Below the pieces are notes generated by a model that saw only the letters and a program-made list of their open reading frames with translations, did no database searches and had not been told where the DNA came from. Of a stretch of DNA of 64,000 nt, positions 36,229-42,910 are shown in pieces. The DNA lies in IMG/VR virus record IMGVR_UViG_3300020060_000010, positions 19,546 through 83,545 of that record; one strand, 5' to 3'. A program made the position numbers and the translations under genes. Every line of letters starts with the position of its first letter. Position 1 is the first letter of the stretch. Origin of the DNA: a virus.

Positions 36229-36375
36229 ATGCTCTACATCGTCGCCAACGGCCCCACCAATGCCCGCAGGATCGCTGCTGAGCAGTCAGGCGGACGTCCG
36301 GTCAAGTTCGTTCGTACCCTGTGTGTGCCTGGTCAGGGACGCACGTATGAATTCAAAATCCTGCCCAGCATGTAA
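36229..36375 (+). CDS. hypothetical protein, 48 aa
   Basis: AAGGGTAGGGACC before the ATG, five bases past the previous stop. Starts MLYIVANGP, similar to MLYTIVTTD of the 47-aa gene at 36849. Confidence 0.72.
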   Translation: MLYIVANGPTNARRIAAEQSGGRPVKFVRTLCVPGQGRTYEFKILPSM

Positions 36376-36383
36376 GATACCGG

Positions 36384-36412
36384 TTGACATCCCGCCGGAC
36401 CTGAGATAAATT
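36384..36412 (+). promoter_or_regulatory. promoter, TTGACA-N17-TAAATT
   Basis: Drives 36455-36763. Confidence 0.85.
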
Positions 36413-36454
36413 ACTACCAACAGTAAAGAAACCAAAACTTTAAGGGAGAAAGAA

Positions 36455-36763
36455 ATGACCGACTTCTATGTGTCCCGCGAATCGTTCGACAACTTCACGG
36501 ACGAGAATATCACTCTTGCGGAGTTGGTAGAGTCCGAGCTTACCGACAATAAGTTGCACGAGTTGCATGACAGTGACCTTGACGAGATTTACGGCACTGT
36601 GACCGTGGCGGGATATGAGTATGATACTGCCCGCGCTCTGAAGTCCCTTGACGAAGTCGCGTATAACGAGAGCTTCAATAATTTTATCGATGCGGAGTGC
36701 AAGAACACCGGTTACGGTTCGATCGTTTCCATTGACCCCGAAACGGGTAGCGAAGATTACTGA
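36455..36763 (+). CDS. acidic protein, 102 aa
   Basis: AAGGGAGAAAGAA before the ATG. Very acidic (DSDLDEIYGTV; SIDPETGSEDY), predicted helical first half. DNA mimicry is possible by charge only. Confidence 0.8.
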   Translation: MTDFYVSRESFDNFTDENITLAELVESELTDNKLHELHDSDLDEIYGTVTVAGYEYDTARALKSLDEVAYNESFNNFIDAECKNTGYGSIVSIDPETGSEDY

Positions 36764-36780
36764 CCTCCGAGAGCTTGCTT

Positions 36781-36809
36781 GCCCTAGGAATGTCCCCCGC
36801 ATCCTAGGG
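36781..36809 (+). repeat. 7-bp inverted repeat, weak terminator candidate
   Basis: CCCTAGG and CCTAGGG arms around ATGTCCCCCGCAT, with further pairing of ATG and CAT. No U-tract follows. Confidence 0.4.
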
Positions 36810-36848
36810 TGGGTTAGACCCCGGCAGGACCTATGAGAGGCTCACAGC

Positions 36849-36992
36849 ATGCTCTACACCATTGTAACGACTGACCGTGCAGGACTCGTCACAGCCAAGC
36901 ATGAGCGCCTGACCAAGGATCAAGCGGACGCGCTGGCACTCAGTATCGAGCTTCCTGCCGGACACAAGATCACGCGGCGAGAGTCAAAGTAG
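36849..36992 (+). CDS. hypothetical protein, 47 aa
   Basis: GAGAGGCTCACAGC before the ATG. Strand opening (LYTIVTTDRAGLVTA) then a helix (KDQADALALSIEL). Possible paralogue of the 48-aa protein at 36229. Confidence 0.7.
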   Translation: MLYTIVTTDRAGLVTAKHERLTKDQADALALSIELPAGHKITRRESK

Positions 36993-37018
36993 AAAGAGTC
37001 TCATCATCCGGACAGGAC

Positions 37019-37047
37019 TTGACGGCACCGAAAGACTAGAGTAGGTT
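37019..37047 (+). promoter_or_regulatory. promoter, TTGACG-N17-TAGGTT
   Basis: Drives 37088-37342. Confidence 0.83.
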
Positions 37048-37087
37048 AGTACTTAGAGGGAGAGAGACTCCCAAACGAGAGGAAACC

Positions 37088-37342
37088 ATGATGACACGGC
37101 ACTCCAATTGGGACGATTACCGGACCGAAGCAGAGTATTGGACGGTAGTCGACACGTTCAGCGGTCAGGCCACGGTCTACGTCTCCAAGGCAGGAGGCGG
37201 AACGATTGGCAAAGAATACTCCGGCACCTGGTACGTTGAAATTCAGCTCAACGGAGAGATCTACTGGGAGTCTATTGAAACCGGTATGCCGCACGATCAC
37301 GACCGTGTTGCTAAGCTAGCAGTCGACCTTAAGTTTGATTGA
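37088..37342 (+). CDS. hypothetical protein, 84 aa
   Basis: CGAGAGGAAACC before ATGATG. Beta-rich (YWTVVDTFSGQATVYV; WYVEIQLNGEIYW) with a final helix. No family. Confidence 0.78.
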   Translation: MMTRHSNWDDYRTEAEYWTVVDTFSGQATVYVSKAGGGTIGKEYSGTWYVEIQLNGEIYWESIETGMPHDHDRVAKLAVDLKFD

Positions 37343-37376
37343 TCGCCGTCTGAGCAATTTTGATTCCCGACTGGGG

Positions 37377-37406
37377 TTGACACTCAGTCGGGTTTCATGA
37401 TAGCTT
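37377..37406 (+). promoter_or_regulatory. promoter, TTGACA-N18-TAGCTT
   Basis: Drives 37440-37763; starts 34 bases before the ATG. Confidence 0.82.
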
Positions 37407-37439
37407 CAGATCAACGTCAAACCAACGAAGGATACGGAA

Positions 37440-37763
37440 ATGTTCTCAGATAAGGCAGTCGCAAAGTTCACTGTCGGAGTAGTCGCAGTTGTGGCAGTTG
37501 TGGCGGGTGGATCATGGGTCTATAACCAGAACGTCCAGAGCGCGGCGGAGGCTAACAAGCCGGTAGCGATTGACGCCTGCACAGCGGCCATCCGTTCCCG
37601 CGTCCCTGCTGCCACTGTGAGCGGCTCGGAAGCGTTCGGCTCACTGGCAGACGGCTTCACTGTGACAGGCCGTGTGAGCGTCGCAGGCGTCTCTGCCAGC
37701 TACGTCGGAGACGTGGTCAAGCGTGGCGACAGTCTAATCTGTACGATTGTCAGCGCTGGCTGA
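37440..37763 (+). CDS. membrane-anchored secreted protein, 107 aa
   Basis: N-terminal hydrophobic span at about 10-26 (VGVVAVVAVVAGGSWV) followed by an extracytoplasmic beta-rich domain with two cysteines, C47 and C102, which could form a disulfide. Resembles DUF4333-type actinobacterial proteins in layout, but the match is not certain. GAAGGATACGGAA before the ATG. Confidence 0.75.
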   Translation: MFSDKAVAKFTVGVVAVVAVVAGGSWVYNQNVQSAAEANKPVAIDACTAAIRSRVPAATVSGSEAFGSLADGFTVTGRVSVAGVSASYVGDVVKRGDSLICTIVSAG

Positions 37764-37789
37764 GACTGTCCACATCGCAAGATGACGCC

Positions 37790-37818
37790 TTGACAGGCTC
37801 AGTCCGGCAGGATAGATT
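37790..37818 (+). promoter_or_regulatory. promoter, TTGACA-N17-TAGATT
   Basis: Drives 37851-38045. Confidence 0.85.
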
Positions 37819-37850
37819 GATCCTAACGAACCAAACGAGAGGTTAAGACA

Positions 37851-38045
37851 ATGCGACCCTACTCTTTCTTTAATGACTCTGAACTTGACGGACAGATCGA
37901 CGCGATGCATGCCTGTGGAGAGGATCTGACCAACGTTCTCTATGAGAAGTCTCTCCGGCTGGCAGGCTTTCCGGATGCCCGTTACAAGGCTGTCGGCTGG
38001 GGCGAGGATAAGACTTGCGAGCGCGTGGCCCCGTGGATTGACTGA
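37851..38045 (+). CDS. hypothetical protein, 64 aa
   Basis: GAGAGGTTAAGACA before the ATG, a clear cassette leader. Acidic helical centre (DSELDGQIDAMHACGEDL). No known family. Confidence 0.77.
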   Translation: MRPYSFFNDSELDGQIDAMHACGEDLTNVLYEKSLRLAGFPDARYKAVGWGEDKTCERVAPWID

Positions 38046-38047
38046 GC

Positions 38048-38080
38048 CTACGAAAAGGCGTGAAAAGCCTATGTTTTTGC
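38048..38080 (+). terminator. possible terminator
   Basis: AGGC-N7-GCCT hairpin followed by ATGTTTTTGCG, just after the 64-aa gene. The stem is only four to five pairs. Confidence 0.5.
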
Positions 38081-38104
38081 GTAATAAAGATATGACAGAA
38101 ACTA

Positions 38105-38133
38105 TTGACAGAGTTTGAAACTCAGATTACAAT
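38105..38133 (+). promoter_or_regulatory. promoter, TTGACA-N17-TACAAT
   Basis: Near-consensus, 34 bases before the ATG of 38168-38446. Confidence 0.87.
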
Positions 38134-38167
38134 CGCACATATCAAACCACTATCTAAGGATATCGCT

Positions 38168-38446
38168 ATGAATGCTGCAGACATCGTGATCGGCCAGGAC
38201 ATCATGGTAATGAAGGATGAAAGCGGGCTAGGCTTTCCGGCGGTCGTGAGCATCGTTTCTGCTAGCGTCCTAAACCATCCGAGCGGTGTCTCCCACCGTG
38301 TCATTGTGACCAATGGGGACGGGCACTACGGGGTTGGCTACGTGGTCCAGCGAGGGTCAGCCAAGCCACGGGTGATGATTCGGGAGGAAGCGGACTTCCA
38401 CAATGAGTTTGCCATTTCCGACTCCGCTGACCGAGACTGGAACTAA
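38168..38446 (+). CDS. possible small-barrel protein, 92 aa
   Basis: AAGGATATCGCT before ATG 38168. ADIVIGQDIMVMKDESGLGF and FPAVVSIVSASVL follow the strand order of the SH3/KOW-like family, here on the plus strand, with a less clear G-D motif. His/Gly-rich loop (TNGDGHYGVGYV). Confidence 0.72.
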   Translation: MNAADIVIGQDIMVMKDESGLGFPAVVSIVSASVLNHPSGVSHRVIVTNGDGHYGVGYVVQRGSAKPRVMIREEADFHNEFAISDSADRDWN

Positions 38447-38459
38447 TTTTCAGTAGCCC

Positions 38460-38489
38460 TTGACAGGCAACCGGCGGGCGTGACATGAT
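38460..38489 (+). promoter_or_regulatory. promoter, TTGACA-N18-CATGAT (weak -10)
   Basis: Stands alone: no ORF with a ribosome-binding site follows before the next promoter at 38535. Confidence 0.5.
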
Positions 38490-38534
38490 GAAAGCTTAGC
38501 CTCAAATCGGCAGTCCAAGATGTGAGACAGGCAC

Positions 38535-38564
38535 TTGACTCCCTAGGCGGGTAGGGAGTAAGCT
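38535..38564 (+). promoter_or_regulatory. promoter, TTGACT-N18-TAAGCT
   Basis: Drives 38597-38770. Confidence 0.8.
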
Positions 38565-38596
38565 ACAGTTAACGGATCGAAACAAGGGGAGAAATC

Positions 38597-38770
38597 ATGA
38601 GCAAGCAAAGCGTACTGAACCGGATCAATGACTTTCTCAACGGCATGGCTGACGGAGTCGCGGCGGAGGTAGTCAAGGATACTGGCCTGGTCTACGTGGC
38701 GGGTCAGGGTGCCCTTGACGCTGACCAGTACGCGGAGTACCTCGCGGGAGAAGAGACGTCCACATCCTGA
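38597..38770 (+). CDS. small protein, 57 aa
   Basis: AAGGGGAGAAATC before the ATG. Helical (SVLNRINDFLNGMADGV) with a glycine-containing centre and acidic end. No family. Confidence 0.75.
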   Translation: MSKQSVLNRINDFLNGMADGVAAEVVKDTGLVYVAGQGALDADQYAEYLAGEETSTS

Positions 38771-38778
38771 GATAGCAC

Positions 38779-38807
38779 TTGACCAGGCAGGACAGACAGA
38801 GTAGGCT
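38779..38807 (+). promoter_or_regulatory. promoter, TTGACC-N17-TAGGCT
   Basis: Nine bases past the stop of the 57-aa gene; drives 38842-39102. Confidence 0.8.
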
Positions 38808-38841
38808 ACAGCTAAGAAGTCAAACACACCAGGGAGTCAAA

Positions 38842-39102
38842 ATGTTCGAATTGCGAATCGTCGGAGGAAGCATCCGGAAGCCGGTTGACCACACGGAAGA
38901 GTTTGACTCGGTCGAGGCAGCATGGAGCGCGGCTGGACAGATTACCAAGGCTTGCCAGTATGATTTGGGATACATGCGAGCACTAGGTCAGCACGGCAAC
39001 ACGGACGTTCTGCACTCGGTTGAGACCAACGCCGGATTGACCTACCGGGTGAGTGTGACCGGACCGGATCAGGTTGCAGGCAAGCCCCAGACTGACCGGT
39101 AA
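38842..39102 (+). CDS. hypothetical protein, 86 aa
   Basis: AGGGAGTCAAA before ATG 38842. Strand opening (FELRIVGGSIRKP), then a helix (VEAAWSAAGQITKACQ) and strands, a ferredoxin-like order. No family. Confidence 0.78.
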   Translation: MFELRIVGGSIRKPVDHTEEFDSVEAAWSAAGQITKACQYDLGYMRALGQHGNTDVLHSVETNAGLTYRVSVTGPDQVAGKPQTDR

Positions 39103-39130
39103 CGAGTTGTCCACGATGTGAGATCCGGGC

Positions 39131-39159
39131 TTGACACTGAGCCCGGACTCACGTAAGTT
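39131..39159 (+). promoter_or_regulatory. promoter, TTGACA-N17-TAAGTT
   Basis: Drives 39203-39677. Confidence 0.85.
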
Positions 39160-39202
39160 TTGTCTTAGCGGGAGAGATAGTCTCTCCGGCAGAGAGGTAG
39201 AA

Positions 39203-39409
39203 ATGAACACCCTTGATTATCTCCGCTGGATGGGCGAGGATTCGGTCTATGTTCGGTCCGCTGACCTGCTCACTGACGTTGTGGTCACTGACCACTACCG
39301 GAACGTGATTGCCAGTTTCAAGGATTGCACCGATGCCGAAGCTGACAAAATCATGGCAAGCTTTCCGGTCAAGGTGGGCGAGATTATCGGCAGGGTCGAA
39401 CACTACTGA
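39203..39409 (+). CDS. hypothetical protein, 68 aa
   Basis: AGAGAGGTAGAA before ATG 39203. Mixed alpha/beta; D-A-E-A-D-K-I helix near the centre. First of two genes in its cassette. Confidence 0.77.
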   Translation: MNTLDYLRWMGEDSVYVRSADLLTDVVVTDHYRNVIASFKDCTDAEADKIMASFPVKVGEIIGRVEHY

Positions 39410-39482
39410 CCGCTTTGGTAGCCCATCCGATGGGTGGGTTGCCATGGCAGGCCAGAACGGCACCAACAGAGGAGGCAGAGAC

Positions 39483-39677
39483 ATGAGTAACGATGACAAC
39501 CCCTACACGTGTACGGGAGAGGCTCAAAAGATGGGCAAGGGAGAGCGGGTGAGGGACATCTTGTTCCATGGTCTGGTCCTTCCCCTGGTCGGGGCGGCAT
39601 CGGTGATCGTAGGTCTCTACGCGGGAATGACACTCGATTCATTCCTAGGACTGTCTCGGCTGGTTTACGGGAAGTAG
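39483..39677 (+). CDS. single-span membrane protein, 64 aa
   Basis: AGAGGAGGCAGAGAC before ATG 39483; an in-frame ATG 39 bases upstream is less likely. Polar N-terminus, then a hydrophobic segment at about 29-50 (HGLVLPLVGAASVIVGLYAG). Confidence 0.75.
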   Translation: MSNDDNPYTCTGEAQKMGKGERVRDILFHGLVLPLVGAASVIVGLYAGMTLDSFLGLSRLVYGK

Positions 39678-39684
39678 GAAAACT

Positions 39685-39702
39685 GCCAAGAAGTTGGCAG
39701 GA
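39685..39702 (-). repeat. inverted repeat CTGCCAA/TTGGCAG
   Basis: Seven-bp arms with a four-base loop. On the minus strand TTTTCC follows, so it would terminate leftward transcription; no minus-strand gene is visible here. Confidence 0.45.
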
Positions 39703-39720
39703 AACTAGCGGGTAAACCAC

Positions 39721-39749
39721 TTGACACGGCAGGCAGGGACCGGTAATGT
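39721..39749 (+). promoter_or_regulatory. promoter, TTGACA-N17-TAATGT
   Basis: Starts the last cassette, a structured RNA with a Cys-containing mini-ORF. Confidence 0.83.
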
Positions 39750-39754
39750 TTGCC

Positions 39755-39910
39755 TTGCGGGGATGAAAACTTAACAGAGAGTCGGCCAAGAGAATACGGC
39801 GACAGACCCGAAAGGGCTCACGTCGATAGGGTGTCAGCGACAGATACTAAATCCGGCAGACCCGGTACCCGTCAAACCATGGTAGTAACCACCGACTCTC
39901 TGTTAGATCT
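39755..39910 (+). ncRNA. candidate novel structured RNA closed by a 14-bp stem
   Basis: TAACAGAGAGTCGG (39772-39785) is perfectly complementary to CCGACTCTCTGTTA (39892-39905). The enclosed 106 bases hold further helices: CGAC/GTCG around CCC-GAAA-GGG, TGTC-AGC-GACA, CCGG-N5-CCGG and TACC/GGTA, forming a multi-branch junction. It follows a promoter and precedes a 27-codon gene and a strong terminator, so it may be a riboregulator or an independent RNA. No known family was recognised. Confidence 0.6.
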
Positions 39911-39943
39911 TCACTCTCGACCGAACCGACGAAAGGCAAGACA

Positions 39944-40027
39944 ATGGCTGCACCTGCTACTTGTTCGGGAAACGGAACGTGTGACCCGCGCATCCCTCAC
40001 ATTTGTTACAAGGGAACCAAAGCCTGA
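39944..40027 (+). CDS. 27-aa peptide with three cysteines
   Basis: ACGAAAGGCAAGACA before the ATG is the same leader used by longer cassette genes. Cysteines at 7, 13 and 21 in MAAPATCSGNGTC...HICYKG. Could be a metal-binding or redox mini-protein; alternatively a leader peptide of the structured RNA unit. Confidence 0.55.
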   Translation: MAAPATCSGNGTCDPRIPHICYKGTKA

Positions 40028-40048
40028 CAGACCAGCAAGACAGGATGG

Positions 40049-40070
40049 CCCCGCTACGGCGGGGTTTTCT
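40049..40070 (+). terminator. strong rho-independent terminator
   Basis: CCCCGC-TACG-GCGGGG with TTTTCTTG after it. Ends the plus-strand cassette array. Confidence 0.95.
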
Positions 40071-40395
40071 TGCGTCCTGGCGCGCGTCTCTGACCTTGGC
40101 ATGTCTGACCTGGACTGATGTACGGGAAGAGTCCTGAGCGGGCCGTGGCGGGCTGGCTACCCTCCGGCAGGGAGGGTCGGGCGTGAGCTTGCGAGCGACC
40201 GGGGTGGGTTGGGAGAGTCATCCCAAAGGATGGTCACTCAGTAGTATGAAGTATGTGATAAGGGATTGATGGTAGACAGATAGGTAGAACAAATGATAGG
40301 TTGGAAGGGATGAGTAAGAATAAACGTGCAACCAAGAGTTGCGCTTAGGGTTCAAACCAACATATTGAAGGATATCGATTTGAAAGGTGGTGATA
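40071..40395 (+). other. gene-poor stretch after the cassette array
   Basis: About 325 bases with a GC-rich first half (hairpin ACCCTCC/GGAGGGT near 40160) and an AT-richer second half. No ORF above 25 codons with a ribosome-binding site. A GCAAC/GTTGC hairpin and GGTTCAAACC near 40330-40352 recall tRNA parts but no tRNA can be folded. Confidence 0.45.
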
Positions 40396-40668
40396 ATGAT
40401 GGTCGAAAGGGTCATCAAACTTAGACATTCTCTCGCATTCCACGCGCGTAAAGGCGCTGAATTGTTCCCTGACGACGTGCCTACGGGGAAACGGATATGC
40501 AAAGGCAAATGTGGTCTAGCCCTGCCTACGGGGAAGTTCTATACGTGGAAAGACCAGAGAGATAACCGCACCTATACCCGTACAGAATGCAAAGACTGTC
40601 ACCTAGATAAGACCAATGAAGCGAGACGTAATAGGAAAGGCAAAGGGGTGCCTACGGGGACAGAATAG
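40396..40668 (+). CDS. zinc-ribbon/HNH-like protein, 90 aa
   Basis: KRICKGKCGLALPTGKFYTW then CKDCHLDKTNEARR: a pair of CxxxC and CxxC knuckles as in the N-terminal zinc half of many phage HNH proteins, but no downstream catalytic His-Asn-His. AAAGG lies eight bases before ATG 40396. Three of its (V/L)-P-T-G tetrapeptides are encoded by the repeated decamer GCCTACGGGG. Confidence 0.65.
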   Translation: MMVERVIKLRHSLAFHARKGAELFPDDVPTGKRICKGKCGLALPTGKFYTWKDQRDNRTYTRTECKDCHLDKTNEARRNRKGKGVPTGTE

Positions 40669-40781
40669 AACTCTCTCCGCATGCCTACGGGGATTGATAT
40701 GGGTATGCCTACGGGGAATGGGAAAGGCTATTCAATGCACTCTATTGACCCGCCTATTCATGTCCACGCATGCCTACGGGG
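40478..40781. repeat. six copies of TGCCTACGGGG (iteron-like)
   Basis: Copies start at 40478, 40523, 40649, 40682, 40706 and 40771, all in the same orientation; the first five extend to TGCCTACGGGGA. Spacing is irregular (45, 126, 33, 24, 65). Three lie in the 90-aa gene and three beyond its stop, so coding constraint does not explain them. Confidence 0.85.
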
Positions 40782-41012
40782 CGGCATCCATATCAAGGGC
40801 TAGATGCCTCTATGCGGGACCAGTAGACAGCTACCCATACAGACACACCATGGCAGGGGTCAACGCTCTCTAGGGTGGCACACAGGGGCAGGGAGGAGTG
40901 GTGCTGCTGTGAGTGCAGGCGCTGTAGGGGCACGTGTAGGGCGTCCAGTGGCGTTAGGTAGCCTAGCTATGTGGTTTGATGTCGAGTTCGAGTTGTAGGC
41001 GGGGTGGAGGGG
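40669..41012 (+). other. repeat-bearing stretch without a convincing gene
   Basis: Holds the last three decamer copies and a G-rich segment. A 40-codon frame at 40681-40803 begins with the repeat itself (MPTGIDMGMPTG) but lacks a ribosome-binding site. GGTGGAGGGG ends the stretch just before the next ORF. Confidence 0.4.
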
Positions 41013-41258
41013 ATGGGGCGCGTTAGATACACCCCCAGCGAAACAGAGGCTGGCCCTCCCTCTTTTCGTAAATGGGCGTATTCCGTGGACACCGGAATGT
41101 CAAAAGTGTACCGAAAGTGGTACGGTTTTGACACGAGAAAATCCCCAAGTCGGAATAAGAGGCTGGCTATTCCGAGTTATCATTTAACGAGCTTGTCATC
41201 TATTAAAGGATATGACAAGTTGAAGCAAGTTATTTGTCACTTCCGCTCGACATGGTAA
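41013..41258 (+). CDS. possible basic protein, 81 aa
   Basis: GTGGAGGGG lies before ATG 41013. Basic and aromatic (FRKWAYSVDTGMSKVYRKWYG). It contains a GTACC/GGTAC hairpin in its coding sequence. Codon use looks less regular than the neighbours, so it may not be real. Confidence 0.35.
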   Translation: MGRVRYTPSETEAGPPSFRKWAYSVDTGMSKVYRKWYGFDTRKSPSRNKRLAIPSYHLTSLSSIKGYDKLKQVICHFRSTW

Positions 41259-41399
41259 ATATCCGAGGATAATCTTCTATGTTTTAGTGATATCATAGTT
41301 CACAATAAGGGCCAGTTCATTATTTTTATAAACAGTCTTAAGTTGAACGTAGCCATGTTTCTCGAACTGACCTGTTTCTTCTCTGAGGAAACGGAGAAA
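41259..41399. other. non-coding stretch downstream of minus-strand terminator
   Basis: About 140 AT-rich bases with no supported gene. Confidence 0.4.
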
Positions 41400-41432
41400 C
41401 AAGAAAACCCCGCCGGATCTACCGGAACGGGG
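41400..41432 (-). terminator. strong rho-independent terminator
   Basis: On the minus strand, CCCCG-TT-CCGG / CCGG-C-GGGG with a five-base loop, then TTTTCTTG. Ends the minus-strand block that contains the GlpQ-like gene. Confidence 0.9.
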
Positions 41433-41760
41433 CCAGCGAGCACCTGTGGCTTTAACCACAGATGAGCTTACTCTTGCGCCTCACCTCGGAATCAGTAGTG
41501 GCTTATCCGAAGTCTCTTGACTTGGTAGATTTCTCAGAGGCTCTACCTGCCCGCTGGTCTCACGTTCCCAGCAAACGCCTGGAGCCATCACTACAAGGCC
41601 ACAGGAACTTCTTCTGTTTTTTTGACTTAGCCACGGTCCACATGGGGGGCCGCAAGCAGCACGACTAAGTCTTATCTCCTGTGCCGGAGTCCTGCGAGGC
41701 TCCTCCCATTTGAGCATTCTTTCGAAGAGGCTTGGGAGGATGTCTATTATTTCTATTCTA
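41433..41760 (-). other. transcribed region without convincing gene
   Basis: Contains a hairpin CTGTGG-CTTTAA-CCACAG (41446-41463) and an open frame of 78 codons (41481-41717) that lacks a ribosome-binding site. Two shorter frames (27 and 14 codons) are also unsupported. It may be a 3' untranslated RNA. Confidence 0.4.
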
Positions 41761-41829
41761 TCATCCGAAATAGAACCTGTATACCTTTAGATGATACTTC
41801 TTCAACCACTCTGCCTCGTCCGGGTGCAT
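41761..41829 (-). CDS. possible 22-aa peptide
   Basis: GAGGTAGTC before the ATG; MHPDEAEWLKKYHLKVYRFY is helical and aromatic. Starts ten bases after the previous stop. Confidence 0.45.
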   Translation of the reverse strand: MHPDEAEWLKKYHLKVYRFYFG

Positions 41830-41839
41830 GACTACCTCA

Positions 41840-42013
41840 TTAGAGATATCGCCTGGCGGGCGTGAGCGGAGCGAGCGGGTTCTCTTCATCCGGCTCGTCG
41901 TAGTACCATTCATCCGGCAGTGGGCCAGTAGAGTTGAGGTATTCGGCGTATTCTTCTTTGGTCAGGACGCGGAAACGAAGTTGATCTTTGGGTTTACCCG
42001 GCGATTTAGTCAC
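41840..42013 (-). CDS. hypothetical protein, 57 aa, GTG start
   Basis: VTKSPGKPKDQLRFRVLTKEE start, then an acidic Pro-rich end. GTG overlaps the upstream stop (GTGA). No family. Confidence 0.72.
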   Translation of the reverse strand: MTKSPGKPKDQLRFRVLTKEEYAEYLNSTGPLPDEWYYDEPDEENPLAPLTPARRYL

Positions 42014-42366
42014 GCTTGGTTCTCCCGTACGTGTTTAACCCACTCGCGAGTTACCTCAATGATGGTTGGCTCGTGTGATCGCGCTCTGTCCGTCTGCACC
42101 CAGCCGATGTTGAATCGATCAAAGGCTTCATCGCAGTCACAGAAGTAGTCTGCACTGAATGGCTCGTTCCACCCATCACCATCCGCGCTTACCTCTAGTT
42201 TGTGATACTCGTTGAAGAGCATGTAAGCCATGGCCTCTTCATAGATTTCCGCGTCAGAGCACTTGTCGATTGGACGGCATCCATTCTCGTCAATTTCTCC
42301 ACTGGCCAGCAGTCGCTCGTACTCGTTGTGCGCATCTGGATCAAGACTATCCCAAAACTCAATCAT
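42010..42366 (-). CDS. hypothetical protein, 118 aa
   Basis: Acidic, helical (EFWDSLDPDAHNEYERLLASG), with C-D-C near residue 78. Overlaps the upstream gene by 8 bases. Confidence 0.78.
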   Translation of the reverse strand: MIEFWDSLDPDAHNEYERLLASGEIDENGCRPIDKCSDAEIYEEAMAYMLFNEYHKLEVSADGDGWNEPFSADYFCDCDEAFDRFNIGWVQTDRARSHEPTIIEVTREWVKHVRENQA

Positions 42367-42577
42367 TGATCGGCAGATCTCTTGTGTTCAAGACAGGCTT
42401 ATCGAATGCCGCAATGAAGTACTCGACATCATTCTTTAGCTCGTCAATGGTCTCACCAGATGGCGTGACAGGATTTGACCAAAGCCAAATCTCTCCGTTA
42501 TCGTTATAGTAGATTTCATGGATCTGGAGTAGCCCGTCCTTATCATTCTGAACTACTCTGTGGTTCCAGTGACTCAT
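42359..42577 (-). CDS. hypothetical protein, 72 aa
   Basis: AGGAGGAGCACA before ATG 42577. Begins SHWNHRVVQND and contains the pattern hxIHEIYYNDNGEI, followed by VTPSGETIDELK: this matches a small phage/bacterial protein family (W-N-x-R-V x11-17 E-V-x-Y-D x-x-G) of unknown function. Confidence 0.82.
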   Translation of the reverse strand: MSHWNHRVVQNDKDGLLQIHEIYYNDNGEIWLWSNPVTPSGETIDELKNDVEYFIAAFDKPVLNTRDLPIND

Positions 42578-42800
42578 TGTGCTCCTCCTTCTTTTCGCGT
42601 CTCCAGGTGATAAAATTCTTGCCATAGACGAATCCATAGGCTAGCGCCGAGATAATAAATCCGTACTGTACAGTAACACAGGCATAGACAATCCACAAGA
42701 CCTGAGCGGCCAATCCTACAAGCCAGCCCCACGCATTCTTCTTACCTGCGATCCAAAGGCCAGCGATGCCGACCGCAGCCAATACCAAAGACCATACCAC
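42543..42800 (-). CDS. PnuC-like small membrane protein, 85 aa
   Basis: Three hydrophobic segments (about 2-17, 23-43, 47-62) and the pattern G-W-L-V-G-L-A-A-Q-V-L-W, Q-Y-G-F, A-L-A-Y-G-F-V-Y-G-K-N resembling half of the PnuC nicotinamide riboside transporter fold. Much shorter than PnuC, so a homo-oligomer or non-transporter is possible. The ATG has a weak site and lies 85 bases inside the upstream gene. Confidence 0.72.
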   Translation of the reverse strand: MVWSLVLAAVGIAGLWIAGKKNAWGWLVGLAAQVLWIVYACVTVQYGFIISALAYGFVYGKNFITWRREKKEEHNESLEPQSSSE

Positions 42801-42910
42801 TTGTAAGCCCCAATCTCCTCTAGTTGTCGGACTACGATCTTGTACTCTCTAGCGAACTCTGAACTCTTCATATCTTTTTCGAAGTCGCGCCAGTACACAC
42901 TGTCTCTCAC
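42716..42910 (-). CDS. hypothetical protein, 64 aa, GTG start
   Basis: First 35 residues helical (SSEFAREYKIVVRQLEEIG); the last 29 are read through the start of the membrane gene in another frame. GTG overlaps the phosphodiesterase stop (GTGA). Confidence 0.6.
   Translation of the reverse strand: MRDSVYWRDFEKDMKSSEFAREYKIVVRQLEEIGAYKWYGLWYWLRSASLAFGSQVRRMRGAGL

Noticed and set aside
40325-40360. tRNA fragment suggested by GGTTCAAACC
   Set aside because: The stem-loop geometry of a T-arm is not met and no acceptor stem pairs.
40478-40781. CRISPR array from the repeated decamer
   Set aside because: Repeat unit is too short, spacing is irregular (24-126 bases), and no cas gene or leader is present.
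40616-40998. Two plus-strand ORFs of 64-85 codons after the zinc-ribbon gene
   Set aside because: They start within repeats or lack ribosome-binding sites and have low-complexity Gly/Val/Arg composition.
41481-41717. Minus-strand ORF of 78 codons
   Set aside because: No ribosome-binding site near the ATG, erratic composition, and nearby hairpins; kept only as part of a transcribed region.
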